From: Pseudoxanthomonas daejeonensis
GTDB taxonomy: Bacteria > Pseudomonadota > Gammaproteobacteria > Xanthomonadales > Xanthomonadaceae
Assembly (NCBI RefSeq): GCF_010093205.1
Contig: NZ_PDWN01000002.1
Coordinates: forward strand, 186,001-250,000
Length of the DNA: 64,000 bases
Direction of reading: 5' to 3'
Shown here: positions 30,552 to 39,288 of the stretch, piece by piece
Numbering within the stretch: position 1 is the stretch's first letter
How the letters are laid out: each line of letters begins with the position of its first letter
Translations under genes and position numbers: made by a program
The notes under the pieces: model-generated
Told to the model about the DNA's origin: nothing
The model's database searches: none
What the model saw: the letters and a program-made list of their open reading frames with translations, nothing else

Positions 30552-31012
30552 GGCCGTTTCCGCAGTGCGCGCAGCTGCGGCCAGAACGCGCGCTTGGCCG
30601 CGGCGTCACCGCGCAGGTGGTCCATCGGCCACTGCGCCATCGCCGCCTGCGCCGCGGGATCGGCCGGGTCCAGGCCGGACGCGCGCAGCATGGCCAGCTG
30701 CAGGCGATCAGGCAGGCGCGCCGGACGCCGCGCCACGGCACGGGGCGACGCGGCTTCCGGGGTTTCCAGCTCCACGACAGGCGCGACCGGCGCCTGCGGC
30801 GCGCGCTTCACGACAGGCGCAGCGTCGACCGGTGCCGCGGGGAGCCGGGCCGGCGTGGAGCGTGGCGCGGGCGCTTGCGTACCCGCCTGCCGGGCCACCG
30901 GTTCAAGATCGTGCTCTTCCTCCCCGGCCGCGCGCGGGCGCAGCACGACATGGCCCAGCGCCTGCAACCAGCGACGCTGCTCCGGGCTCCAGGGTGAGGC
31001 CTCGCCGTTCAC
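30548..31012 (-). CDS. RimI-linked protein; candidate cryptic DNA polymerase III psi (HolD)
   Basis: A 154-residue protein, GTG start at 31,012 overlapping the pssA stop (GTGA) and ending in the rimI start (ATGA). Its N-terminus reads EQRRWLQALGHVVLRPRA; this resembles the chi-binding N-terminal peptide of E. coli HolD, which reads roughly RDWQLQQLG...SLRRP. A long Pro/Ala-rich linker (about 30-95) leads to a helical C-terminal part with LAMLRASGLDPADP. In E. coli holD lies immediately before rimI, and in Pseudomonas the unrecognised psi subunit was found at that same place. I infer a psi function from these two facts, not from overall similarity. It is otherwise a hypothetical protein. Confidence 0.55.
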   Translation of the reverse strand: MNGEASPWSPEQRRWLQALGHVVLRPRAAGEEEHDLEPVARQAGTQAPAPRSTPARLPAAPVDAAPVVKRAPQAPVAPVVELETPEAASPRAVARRPARLPDRLQLAMLRASGLDPADPAAQAAMAQWPMDHLRGDAAAKRAFWPQLRALRKRP

Positions 31013-31785
31013 GCCGGCTCCGAACGCCGCCTCGTGCGCTGCCACAGGGCGAGCAGCGGACCGGACAATGCATAGATCACGCCCACCGCCAGCAGCACCC
31101 GTGGCGGGTCGATGACCACCATCGCGATCACCACCGGCACCACCAGCAGCACCGCGAACGGGACGCGGTCGGCGCGCGCCCCCCCTTCGCCGCTGCCCTT
31201 GAAGCTCCAATAGCGGATCCGGCTGACCATCAGCAGGCCGGCGCACAGGGTCACGCCGAGGGCCACGTAGCGCAGCTCCTCGCCGCTCCAGCCCAGCTCC
31301 CCGTCGGCGAAGGCCCAGACGAAGGACATCATCAGGCCAGCCGCGGCGGGGCTGGCCAGCCCCACGAACCAGCGCTTGTCGACGATGCCAACCTGGGTGT
31401 TGAAGCGGGCCAGGCGCAACGCCGCGCAGGCCGCGTACAGGAAAGCCACTGCCCAGCCGACCCGTCCGAGCGTCCCGCCGTCGAATTTCAGCGCCGACAG
31501 CGACCAGTGGTACATCACCAGCGCCGGGGCCAGGCCGAAGCTGACCAGGTCGGCCAGCGAGTCGTACTGCACGCCGAAGTCGCTGCTGGTGCCGGTGAGG
31601 CGGGCGACCCGGCCGTCGATGCCGTCCATGATCCCGGCCACGAACACGGCGATGGCCGCCGCGGTGAACTGGCTGTTGGCCGCCGCGATGATCGCGTAGA
31701 AGCCCGCGAACAGGCCGCAGGTCGTGAACAGGTTGGGCAGCAGGTAGATCCCGCGCGAGCGCGGCGGTGGGCGATCGAGGTCCAT
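31009..31785 (-). CDS. pssA: CDP-diacylglycerol-serine O-phosphatidyltransferase
   Basis: A 258-residue membrane enzyme of the CDP-alcohol phosphatidyltransferase family. The motif GIMDGIDGRVARLTG then SSDFGVQYDSLADLVSFG shows DG-x2-AR-x8-G-x3-D-x3-D. About seven hydrophobic segments follow. It makes phosphatidylserine, the precursor of phosphatidylethanolamine, from CDP-diacylglycerol and serine in the inner membrane. The start ATG at 31,785 (MDLDRPPPRSRGIYLLPNLF) is the family's; the frame continues upstream without similarity. It heads an operon overlapping the next gene by GTGA. Confidence 0.93.
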   Translation of the reverse strand: MDLDRPPPRSRGIYLLPNLFTTCGLFAGFYAIIAAANSQFTAAAIAVFVAGIMDGIDGRVARLTGTSSDFGVQYDSLADLVSFGLAPALVMYHWSLSALKFDGGTLGRVGWAVAFLYAACAALRLARFNTQVGIVDKRWFVGLASPAAAGLMMSFVWAFADGELGWSGEELRYVALGVTLCAGLLMVSRIRYWSFKGSGEGGARADRVPFAVLLVVPVVIAMVVIDPPRVLLAVGVIYALSGPLLALWQRTRRRSEPA

Positions 31786-31903
31786 GGGTGCCAGTGTACG
31801 GGCCGGCCGGCCCCCTGCGAACCGTGACCGCGCGACTTGCCAGCCCGGCGGCCGGGTGCTGGAATCGGCGCACCGCCCATCCCGACCCGCTGGAGACCCT
31901 CCG

Positions 31904-32290
31904 ATGCGCTTCCCGTCCCGCTCCTGCCTGCTGCTCCTTGCCGCGGGCCTGTGCTTCGGCGCCCCGGCGACCAATGTCTACCAGTGGAAGGACGCCAAGG
32001 GCGTGACCCACTCCGCGGACAAGCCGCCGCCGGGCACCAAGTACGACACCCGCCGGATCGATACCCGGGGCGAGACGGGGGTATCCGCATCGACGACCCC
32101 CACGCCCACCGTCGACCCCCAGTGCGGTACCGCCAGGCAGAACCTGCAACTGCTGGGAAGCGGCGCCCCGGTGATGCGCGATACCGATGGAGACGGCAAA
32201 CCCGATACCGCCCTGAGCGACGAAGACCGCGCCGCGCAGACCGCGCTGGCGGAGGCCGCCGCCAAGGCCTACTGCCCGCCCGCCGGCTGA
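31904..32290 (+). CDS. Exported DUF4124 domain protein
   Basis: A 128-residue protein with a signal peptide (RSCLLLLAAGLCFGAPA) and a DUF4124 domain, NVYQWKDAKGVTHSADKPPPG, as found in many small gammaproteobacterial envelope proteins. The remainder carries two cysteines (QCGTARQN and KAYCPP). Function is unknown. It is separated by 2 bases from another DUF4124 protein, so the two are probably co-transcribed. I start it at the ATG at 31,904 in front of the signal peptide. Confidence 0.8.
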   Translation: MRFPSRSCLLLLAAGLCFGAPATNVYQWKDAKGVTHSADKPPPGTKYDTRRIDTRGETGVSASTTPTPTVDPQCGTARQNLQLLGSGAPVMRDTDGDGKPDTALSDEDRAAQTALAEAAAKAYCPPAG

Positions 32291-32292
32291 GC

Positions 32293-32565
32293 ATGCGCGC
32301 GGCCTGGGCAATCGTGGCCGGCCTGGTCCTGGGTGGCGGCCTGGCCTGGTGGCTGGCCCGCGACCAGGCCCCGCAGCGTTCACCCGAAGCCCGCCAGCGC
32401 GCCGAACAGGCGGCCGCCGCCAACGCCGAAGACGCCCAGCGCCCCCTTTACCGCTGGCGCGACGACGCCGGCAGCCTGCAGATCACGGACACGCCACCGA
32501 AGGGACGCCCCTTCGAACGCATCGCCCGCGAACCGGCGTCGGGCATCCGCGTGCACGGCCAGTAG
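32293..32565 (+). CDS. Small membrane-anchored DUF4124 protein
   Basis: A 90-residue protein. A single N-terminal hydrophobic segment (AAWAIVAGLVLGGGLAWWLA) is followed by an Ala/Gln-rich stretch and one DUF4124 unit, PLYRWRDDAGSLQITDTPP. There is no signal-peptidase-like site, so it probably stays anchored in the inner membrane facing the periplasm. Its start is 2 bases after the stop of the other DUF4124 gene. Function unknown. Confidence 0.7.
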   Translation: MRAAWAIVAGLVLGGGLAWWLARDQAPQRSPEARQRAEQAAAANAEDAQRPLYRWRDDAGSLQITDTPPKGRPFERIAREPASGIRVHGQ

Positions 32566-32646
32566 CCACGCCGGAGGGGTGTCGGCGAGGCAGGGCCCGC
32601 CCGGTGCTGGCAGAATGTCGCGTTCCCCGCCAAGACCCCACCCGCG

Positions 32647-34344
32647 ATGCGCCTGTCCCGCTTCCACCTGCACACCACCAAGGAAACCCCGGCCGACGCC
32701 GAACTGGTCAGCCACCGGCTGATGCTGCGCGCCGGCATGATCCGCAAGCTCGCCGCCGGCCTGTACACCTGGTCGCCGCTGGGCCTGCGCGTGCTGCGCA
32801 AGGTCGAGGCGGTCGTGCGCCAGGAGATGGACCGCGCCGGCGCGATCGAACTGCAGCTGCCGACCATCCAGCCGCAGGACCTGTGGGAGGAGACCGGCCG
32901 CTGGGAGAAGTTCGGCGCCCAGCTGCTGAAGATCCGCGACCGCAAGGAAGCCGGGTACTGCTACAGCCCCACCGCCGAGGAAGCGATCACCGACTTCGCC
33001 CGCCAGGAGCTGTCCAGCTACAAGCAGCTGCCGGTCAACTTCTACCAGGTCCAGACCAAGTTCCGCGACGAGATCCGCCCGCGCTTCGGGGTGATGCGCG
33101 CGCGCGAGTTCCTGATGAAGGACGCCTACTCGTTCCACGCCAGCGATGCCGACCTGGCCCGCGAGTACGAGAACATGAAGGCGGCCTACACCCGCGTCTT
33201 CACCCGCCTGGGGCTGCAGTTCCGCGCGGTGCAGGCCGACTCCGGCGCGATCGGCGGCGACGCTTCGCAGGAGTTCCACGTGCTGGCCGAATCGGGCGAG
33301 GACGCACTGGCGTTCTCCACCGGCTCGGACTACGCAGCCAACGTCGAGGCCGCGCAGGCTGCCGATCCGGCACCGCGCCCGGCCGCGTCCGAAGCCCTGC
33401 GCAAGGTCGAGACGCCGGTGCAGAAAACCTGCGAGGACGTCGCCGCGCTGTTGGGTATCGCGCTGCAGCGCACGGTCAAGTCGGTCGCGGTCATGGGTGC
33501 GGACGGCTTCGTCCTGGCGCTGGTCCGCGGCGACCACATGGTCAACGAGATCAAGCTGGGCAAGGTGCAGGGCCTGGCCGACTACCGCCCCGCCACCGAA
33601 GCGGAGATCGCCGAACACCTGGGCAGCGAGCCGGGGTTCCTCGGTCCGGTCGTGCCGCGCAAGGCGATCCGTGTCGTTGCCGACCGCGAGGTCGCGGCGA
33701 TGGCCGACTTCGTCGTCGGTGCCAACGAGGCGGGTTTCCACATCGCCGGCGTGAACTGGGGCCGTGACCTGCCGGAAGCCGACGTGGTCGCCGATATCCG
33801 CAACGTGATGGCCGGCGATCGCGCGGCCGACGGCGGCGAGATAAAGCTCGCGCGCGGCATCGAGGTCGGCCACGTGTTCCAGCTCGGCCGCAAGTATTCG
33901 GAAGCCATGAAGTTCACCGTGCTCGACGAGAACGGCAAGGCCGCGGTGCCGGCGATGGGCTGCTACGGCATCGGCGTCTCGCGGATCGTGGCCGCGGCGA
34001 TCGAGCAGAACCACGACGAGGCCGGCATCGTCTGGCCGGTGCCGATGGCGCCGTGGACGGTCGCGGTGTGCGTGATCAATCCGAAGAAGGATGCCTCGGT
34101 CGATGCCGCCGCCGAGGCATTGCTGTCCGAACTGATCGACGCCGGCCTGGATGCGGTGCTCGACGACCGCGGCCTGCGTCCCGGCGCGATGTTCGCCGAC
34201 ATCGAACTCATCGGCATCCCGCATCGCGTGGTGGTGTCGGAACGCGGCCTCGCCGCCGGCACGTTCGAATACCGCTCACGCAGCGCCAGCGAGGCCGAAT
34301 CGCTCGATCGCGCACGACTGATGGACAAGCTGCGCGGGAATTGA
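32647..34344 (+). CDS. proS: Prolyl-tRNA synthetase (bacterial type)
   Basis: A 565-residue class II synthetase of the long bacterial type with an internal YbaK-like editing insertion. N-terminus [20 protein letters not shown], motif 2 around [26 protein letters not shown], the insertion at about 225-410 ([21 protein letters not shown]), and motif 3 and anticodon domain after [22 protein letters not shown]. It charges tRNA-Pro and removes mischarged alanine. A strong terminator follows at 34,372. Confidence 0.97.
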   Translation: MRLSRFHLHTTKETPADAELVSHRLMLRAGMIRKLAAGLYTWSPLGLRVLRKVEAVVRQEMDRAGAIELQLPTIQPQDLWEETGRWEKFGAQLLKIRDRKEAGYCYSPTAEEAITDFARQELSSYKQLPVNFYQVQTKFRDEIRPRFGVMRAREFLMKDAYSFHASDADLAREYENMKAAYTRVFTRLGLQFRAVQADSGAIGGDASQEFHVLAESGEDALAFSTGSDYAANVEAAQAADPAPRPAASEALRKVETPVQKTCEDVAALLGIALQRTVKSVAVMGADGFVLALVRGDHMVNEIKLGKVQGLADYRPATEAEIAEHLGSEPGFLGPVVPRKAIRVVADREVAAMADFVVGANEAGFHIAGVNWGRDLPEADVVADIRNVMAGDRAADGGEIKLARGIEVGHVFQLGRKYSEAMKFTVLDENGKAAVPAMGCYGIGVSRIVAAAIEQNHDEAGIVWPVPMAPWTVAVCVINPKKDASVDAAAEALLSELIDAGLDAVLDDRGLRPGAMFADIELIGIPHRVVVSERGLAAGTFEYRSRSASEAESLDRARLMDKLRGN

Positions 34345-34371
34345 TCGCACGCGCGACAATATCGAGCCATT

Positions 34372-34407
34372 ACGGCCCGATTATCTGCGGATAATCGGGC
34401 CGTTTTT
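34372..34407 (+). terminator. Rho-independent terminator of proS
   Basis: A 13-bp perfect stem (ACGGCCCGATTAT at 34,372-34,384 with ATAATCGGGCCGT at 34,391-34,403), a CTGCGG loop and a run of five T starting at the end of the stem. Confidence 0.92.
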
Positions 34408-34519
34408 CCATGGTTTCACGCGACTTTCATTTGCCGCCGATAAAGCGCGTGCCTTATCCTGACCGCGCCCGTGCCAATGGCGCACACAGCGCACCCCCAG
34501 ATTCGAGACGGAGAATTCG

Positions 34520-34963
34520 ATGTCGATCGACCTCAGTACGCTTTCGCCGCGCGAACTCGGCACCCTGATCACCACGGCCCAGAAGCGCCAGGCAGCGCTG
34601 GCCAAGCGTGCGCCGATCGCCCAGGTCCGCGGCAAGCTCACCAGGCTGGCAAAGGCCGAGGGCTACACCATCGAGGAGCTGTTCGGCGGCGGCAGTGGCG
34701 GCATCAGCCCCAGCACCACGCCACGCAAGGCGGCCTCGCCCGCGCGCGGCCGCAAGCTGGGCAAGGTCGCACCGAAGTACCGCAATCCACAGAATGCCAA
34801 GGAAACCTGGACCGGTCGCGGCAAGCAGCCGCGCTGGCTGGCGGCCTATACCGCCAAGGGCCGCGACCTGGGCGAATTCGTGATTCCCGGCGTGGCGCGC
34901 CTGACACCGGCAAAATCGAAGCCGGCCACCAAGAAGCGCGTGGTCAAGAAATCCGCCAAGTAA
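34520..34963 (+). CDS. H-NS family histone-like protein (XrvA-like)
   Basis: A 147-residue protein with the H-NS C-terminal DNA-binding module: YRNPQNAKETWTGRGKQPRWL at about 91-111, preceded by a Ser/Gly/Arg-rich linker. The N-terminal 60 residues carry the oligomerisation helices. The C-terminus is Lys-rich (KSKPATKKRVVKKSAK). It should bind AT-rich DNA and silence genes. In Xanthomonas such proteins (XrvA and relatives) modulate virulence genes. A GGAG site lies 6-7 bases before the ATG. A hairpin follows at 34,972. Confidence 0.9.
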   Translation: MSIDLSTLSPRELGTLITTAQKRQAALAKRAPIAQVRGKLTRLAKAEGYTIEELFGGGSGGISPSTTPRKAASPARGRKLGKVAPKYRNPQNAKETWTGRGKQPRWLAAYTAKGRDLGEFVIPGVARLTPAKSKPATKKRVVKKSAK

Positions 34964-34971
34964 CTGGGAAG

Positions 34972-34993
34972 ACGCCGGCCAACGCCGGCGTTT
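34972..34993 (+). terminator. Probable terminator of the H-NS-like gene
   Basis: ACGCCGGC (34,972-34,979) pairs with GCCGGCGT (34,984-34,991) around a CAAC loop, then TTTCC follows. The T-tract is short but the position, nine bases after the stop, is right. Confidence 0.7.
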
Positions 34994-35039
34994 CCATTCC
35001 GGGCGCCCGTCCGTGCACGCACTGGCGCTGCCGCCACGG

Positions 35040-36287
35040 CTACAGGTTCTTGCGTGCCGGCATCAGCAGGTTGCCGAACAGCAGTCCGGCCACCAGCGCC
35101 ATGACGATATTGGTCACGCCCAGCAGCGCGCTCTGGCCGGCGTCCACGTCCTGTTGCTGGACCAGGGTGAGCAGCCCCCGCAGGCTGGCACTGCCGGGCA
35201 CCAGCATGATGATGCCGGGCAGGCGGATCACCGCGCCCGGCCGCTGCATCCAGCGCCCGAATGCATTGCCCGCCGCGGTCAGCACCAGCGCCGAAACGAA
35301 GATGCCGGCCGGGCTGCCCCAGGCCGCCCCGGCGTTGATCGCGATCAGGTAGCCGGCGATGGCGGCGCCCATGACCCACGGGTAGTCGCGCCGGCTGGCC
35401 TTGAACAGGACCGCGAAGGCGAACGCGGCCAGCACCATCGCCAGCCACACGACCCAGTCCGGTTGCGGCCGCCAGGCACGTACCTGAGGCTGCACGCCGA
35501 GGATGTCGAGCAGCTGGACCGCGATGATCGCGCCCACGGTCAGCTTGATCACCGTGGTCAGCGCGCCGGCGAAGCGGACCGTGCCCGACACCCAGTGCTG
35601 GCTGCTCAGCTCGTTCATCGCGTTGGTGATCGCCATGCCGGGCAGCAGCACCACCAGGGAGGCGATCACCACCGAATTGAGGTTGAGCGGACCGATCAGC
35701 GCCGCGACCAGGGTGATCGCCGCGCCGGCGGTCAGCGCCGCCAGCGCGTCCGAGGCTTCCTTCAGCGCCGGTCGCGAGCTGGTGAACTGGTCCAGCAGGC
35801 CGATCAGCAGGCCGGTGACCGCCGCGGTGGCGATGTCCAGCCACGGCAGGCGCCACAGCCCGGCGACCGCGGCGGCGGCCAGGCCGAACGCCAGCACCTG
35901 CATCACCCGGGTGCGCGTCTTGGGCGGGCGGTCCAGGGTGCGCAGCGCGGTATGCCCCTGGGCGATGCTCATCTGGCCCATGGCCACCGCCTCGGCGATC
36001 CGGTCGGCCTCGCTGAGCTTGTGCAGGTCGTTCTCGCCCGGCGGCAGGCGGATCACCCGGGTCGTGTCGCTGCTGCCCATCGGCTTGCCCGGCTCGTTGA
36101 AGCTCAGGATCAGGCCGGTCGGGTTGGACCAGGCCTCGCACTCCAGGTCCAGCCGATGCGACAGCGCGGTGATCGTCGCCTCCAGCCGCTGTGCGGTCGT
36201 CCCATAGCGATGCAGGCGCGCCGCCATCTCCGAGACGAACGCGATGCGCTGCGCATAACTGGCGGTGGGGCGGGCGACGGCATCCAT
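35040..36287 (-). CDS. ThrE-like threonine/serine exporter family protein
   Basis: A 415-residue membrane protein of the ThrE (DUF1212) family. The N-terminal soluble domain has YAQRIAFVSEMAARLHRYGTTAQRLEATI and the DRIAEAVAMGQMSIAQGHTALRTL block; two groups of membrane segments follow, including the AITNAMNELSSQHWVSGTVRFAGAL motif and GIIMLVPGSASLRGLL. Family members export threonine and serine by proton exchange. I start at the ATG 36,287; the frame extends upstream into the mlaE region without similarity. It is divergent from mlaE. Confidence 0.9.
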   Translation of the reverse strand: MDAVARPTASYAQRIAFVSEMAARLHRYGTTAQRLEATITALSHRLDLECEAWSNPTGLILSFNEPGKPMGSSDTTRVIRLPPGENDLHKLSEADRIAEAVAMGQMSIAQGHTALRTLDRPPKTRTRVMQVLAFGLAAAAVAGLWRLPWLDIATAAVTGLLIGLLDQFTSSRPALKEASDALAALTAGAAITLVAALIGPLNLNSVVIASLVVLLPGMAITNAMNELSSQHWVSGTVRFAGALTTVIKLTVGAIIAVQLLDILGVQPQVRAWRPQPDWVVWLAMVLAAFAFAVLFKASRRDYPWVMGAAIAGYLIAINAGAAWGSPAGIFVSALVLTAAGNAFGRWMQRPGAVIRLPGIIMLVPGSASLRGLLTLVQQQDVDAGQSALLGVTNIVMALVAGLLFGNLLMPARKNL

Positions 36288-36423
36288 CGGCCTAGTATCG
36301 CCCGGCGAACGTCGCCTGGTTAACAGCGGGTCTCCGGCGCCCCGCGGGCGGGCCACGCCGACCGGGCGGCGCCACGGCACGTGCACGCTCCTTCCGGGTA
36401 TGCTCCCGGCTCGGAAAACACCC

Positions 36424-37542
36424 ATGACCGAAGAGAACGGATCCCATCCCCGCTGGCAGCAGGCACAGTCCGGACCCGGCAGGATCATCCTGACCGGCCA
36501 ATGGACGCTGGCCCATGCGTTGCTCATTTCCGACCAGTTGCGCGGCGTGCCCGAGGCGACCACCTCGGTGGATGCCTCGGCGATCGAGCGCCTGGATTCG
36601 GCGGGCGTGATGCAGCTGATGCGCTTCGCACAGCGGCGCGGCCTGGACAGCGAGCACCTGCTTTTCAGCGATGGGCATGCGGCCCTGGTCCAGGTCATCG
36701 AGGACGTGGCCGACGACCGGCCGCGGCGGCGGCGCGACTACGGCTTCGCCGCTGCGCTGGAGCGCCTTGGCCGGGCGACGGAGACCATCACCCGCTCGGT
36801 GGTGGAACTGGTCGGGTTCACCGGCGAGAACCTGAGCAAGATGCTGCGCATGGCGCGCGAGCCGCGCCGCTTCCGGCTGACCGCCACCGTAGCGCACATG
36901 GAACAGGTCGGCCTGGACGCGGTGCCGCTGGTGGCGCTGCTGTCCTACCTGGTCGGCGCGGTGATCGCCTTCCTGGGCTCGACGATCCTGCGCGACTTCG
37001 GCGCGGAGATCTACGTGGTCGAGCTGGTCGGCATCGCCTTCCTGCGCGAGTTCGCGGTGCTGCTCACGGCGATCGTCCTGGCCGGCCGCACCGCCTCGGC
37101 GTTCACCGCCCAGATCGGCGCGATGAAGAGCCGCGAGGAGATCGATGCGATCCGCACCCTGGGCCTGGACCCGGTCGACCTGCTGGTGATCCCGCGCGTG
37201 CTCGCCCTGCTGGTGATGCTGCCGCTGCTGACCTTCATCGCGATGATGGCCGGCCTCGCCGGCGGCGTGACCGTAGGCGCGTTCGACCTGGACATCCCAC
37301 CGCAGATGTACCTGTCGCGCATGCACGAGACCGTCGAGGTCAGGCACTTCCTGGTCGGCATGTCCAAGGCGCCGGTATTCGCCCTGGTCATCGGCCTGAT
37401 CGGCTGCCTGGAGGGCTTGCGCGTGGAAGGCACGGCGCAGTCGGTCGGCGAACGCACGACGTCCAGCGTGGTGCAGACCATCTCGCTGGTGATCATCCTC
37501 GACGCGATCGCCGCGTTGTGGTTCATGCACATGGACTGGTGA
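36424..37542 (+). CDS. mlaE: MlaE-type ABC permease with N-terminal STAS domain
   Basis: A 372-residue fusion. Residues ~1-105 form a STAS-like domain (TGQWTLAHALLISDQL... SVDASAIERLDSAGVMQLMRFAQ), which in E. coli is the separate MlaB subunit. The remaining 250 residues are the MlaE permease (ELVGIAFLREFAVLLTAIVLAGRTASAFTAQIGAMKSREEIDAI and the following segments). It forms the membrane channel of an MCE-type phospholipid transporter between inner and outer membrane. The start is ATG 36,424, with the STAS domain complete from there. It is first of mlaE-mlaF-mlaD-lipoprotein. Confidence 0.92.
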   Translation: MTEENGSHPRWQQAQSGPGRIILTGQWTLAHALLISDQLRGVPEATTSVDASAIERLDSAGVMQLMRFAQRRGLDSEHLLFSDGHAALVQVIEDVADDRPRRRRDYGFAAALERLGRATETITRSVVELVGFTGENLSKMLRMAREPRRFRLTATVAHMEQVGLDAVPLVALLSYLVGAVIAFLGSTILRDFGAEIYVVELVGIAFLREFAVLLTAIVLAGRTASAFTAQIGAMKSREEIDAIRTLGLDPVDLLVIPRVLALLVMLPLLTFIAMMAGLAGGVTVGAFDLDIPPQMYLSRMHETVEVRHFLVGMSKAPVFALVIGLIGCLEGLRVEGTAQSVGERTTSSVVQTISLVIILDAIAALWFMHMDW

Positions 37543-37543
37543 G

Positions 37544-38359
37544 ATGGCCGACCCGGACCGCGACATCGCGATTTCCGTGCGCGGGCTGGCCAACCGCTTC
37601 GGCAGCCAGACCGTGCACGAGGGGCTGGACCTCGACGTGCGCCGCGGCGAGATCCTCGGCGTGGTCGGCGGATCGGGTACCGGCAAGTCGGTGCTGATGC
37701 GCAGCATCCTGGGCCTGCAGCGGCCCGCGGAGGGTCGCATCGAGGTGCTGGGCGAGGATGCGCTGTCGGACGAGCCGGCCACCCGCCTGCGCATCGAGCG
37801 CAGCACCGGCGTGCTGTTCCAGGACGGCGCCCTGTTCTCCTCGCTGAGCGTGGGCGAGAACGTGCAGGTGCCGCTCAAGGAGCACCATCCGGAACTGCCC
37901 GAAAGCTGGCGCTACGAACTGGCTTTGCTCAAGGTGAAGCTCGCCGGCCTGCCGGCGGATGCGCTCGACAAGCTGCCCTCGCAGCTGTCTGGTGGCATGC
38001 GCAAGCGCGCCGGCCTGGCCCGCGCCCTGTCGCTGGATCCGCCTTTGCTGTTCCTGGACGAACCGACCGCCGGCCTGGATCCGATCGGCGCGGCCGCCTT
38101 CGACCACCTGCTGCTGACCCTGCAGCGGGCGATGGGGCTGACCGTGTTCCTCATCACGCACGATCTCGACACCCTGTACGCTATCTGCGACCGCGTGGCC
38201 GTGATCGCCGACCGCAAGGTGGTGGTCAACGCGCCCCTGGCGGAGGTCGAGCGTTTCGACCACCCCTGGGTGCAGGAGTATTTCCACGGCCCGCGCGCCC
38301 GCGCCGCGCGCCGTGCCAGTGCCGGCCATGACCCGGCCATCGCCACGGAGTCGGACTGA
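37544..38359 (+). CDS. mlaF: MCE-type ABC transporter ATPase
   Basis: A 271-residue ABC ATPase. Walker A is GGSGTGKS (about 45-52), the signature LSGGMRKRAGLARAL, Walker B LLFLDEPTAGLD, and the switch histidine ITHDLD. It powers lipid movement with the MlaE permease at its interface. It starts one base after the mlaE stop. The order E-F-D differs from E. coli (mlaFEDCB), and no mlaC (periplasmic carrier) or separate mlaB is present here. Confidence 0.93.
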   Translation: MADPDRDIAISVRGLANRFGSQTVHEGLDLDVRRGEILGVVGGSGTGKSVLMRSILGLQRPAEGRIEVLGEDALSDEPATRLRIERSTGVLFQDGALFSSLSVGENVQVPLKEHHPELPESWRYELALLKVKLAGLPADALDKLPSQLSGGMRKRAGLARALSLDPPLLFLDEPTAGLDPIGAAAFDHLLLTLQRAMGLTVFLITHDLDTLYAICDRVAVIADRKVVVNAPLAEVERFDHPWVQEYFHGPRARAARRASAGHDPAIATESD

Positions 38360-38361
38360 CC

Positions 38362-39288
38362 ATGGAAACACGCGCCAACTACGTGCTGATCGGCGCCTTC
38401 ACCCTGGTGGTGTCGATCGCGCTGCTGCTGTTCGGCCTGTGGGCCGCCAAGTATTCGTCCGAACGCAGCTGGCAGCGCTACATGATCGTGTTCGACGAGG
38501 CGGTCACCGGCCTGTCGGTGGGCAGCCCGGTCCAGTACAACGGCATCTCAGTCGGTTCGATCGAGAAGCTGTCGCTGGATCCCCAGGATCCGCGACGGGT
38601 GATCGCGATCATCCGCGCCGACGCCAGCACCCCGGTCAAGTCCGACACCCGCGCCAAGATGGCGATCACCAGCCTGACCGGACCGTCGATCATCCAGCTC
38701 TCCGGCGGCACCCCCGGCGCGCCGATGCTGACCGCGGTCGACCAGCGCGATCCGCCGGTGATCCAGACCACGCCATCGGCGCTGCAGAACATCACCGACA
38801 CCGCCAACCGCATCGTCGAGCGCCTGGACCAGGTGCTCAGCGACCAGAACGTGGCCCACATCTCCACCACCCTGGAGAACCTGGAGCGGATCAGCGGCAC
38901 CCTGGCCGCGAAGGACCAGGGCATGGAGGCGCTGCTGGTCAGCGCGCGCGATGCCGCGCGCAGCCTCGACGCGACCCTGCAGACCACCAACGCGACCGTG
39001 CAGCGGGTGGACCAGAACCTGGTGCGCGAACTGCCCGGCCTGATCGAGAAACTCGATTCCACCCTGGCCCGGCTGGATTCGGCCGCCGGCAATGCCGACG
39101 GCATCCTCAGCGAGAACCGCGCGGCCATCAACAGCTTCGCCAACGACGGCCTGGCCCAGCTCGGCCCGACCCTGACCGAACTGCGCGGCCTGATCCGCGA
39201 CCTGCGCCAGATCAGCGACCGGCTGGAGAACAACCCGTCCCGCTACCTGCTCGGCCGCGACGCACCCAAGGAGTACGAACCGCAATGA
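38362..39288 (+). CDS. mlaD: MCE-domain lipid-binding protein
   Basis: A 308-residue protein anchored by one N-terminal membrane helix (YVLIGAFTLVVSIALLLFGLWAA), followed by one MCE domain (about 40-120, with VTGLSVGSPVQYNGISVGSI) and a long helical periplasmic region (about 130-280) that in hexameric MCE proteins can form a barrel or needle. It is longer than E. coli MlaD (183), closer in this respect to PqiB-like architecture, although with one MCE domain only. It starts 2 bases after mlaF and overlaps the lipoprotein gene by 4 bases. Confidence 0.9.
   Translation: METRANYVLIGAFTLVVSIALLLFGLWAAKYSSERSWQRYMIVFDEAVTGLSVGSPVQYNGISVGSIEKLSLDPQDPRRVIAIIRADASTPVKSDTRAKMAITSLTGPSIIQLSGGTPGAPMLTAVDQRDPPVIQTTPSALQNITDTANRIVERLDQVLSDQNVAHISTTLENLERISGTLAAKDQGMEALLVSARDAARSLDATLQTTNATVQRVDQNLVRELPGLIEKLDSTLARLDSAAGNADGILSENRAAINSFANDGLAQLGPTLTELRGLIRDLRQISDRLENNPSRYLLGRDAPKEYEPQ

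Noticed and set aside
30548-32383. A 611-residue frame spanning pssA and the small rimI-linked gene
   Set aside because: Most of it is pssA read in the wrong frame. The real gene begins at the GTG at 31,012, overlapping the pssA stop.
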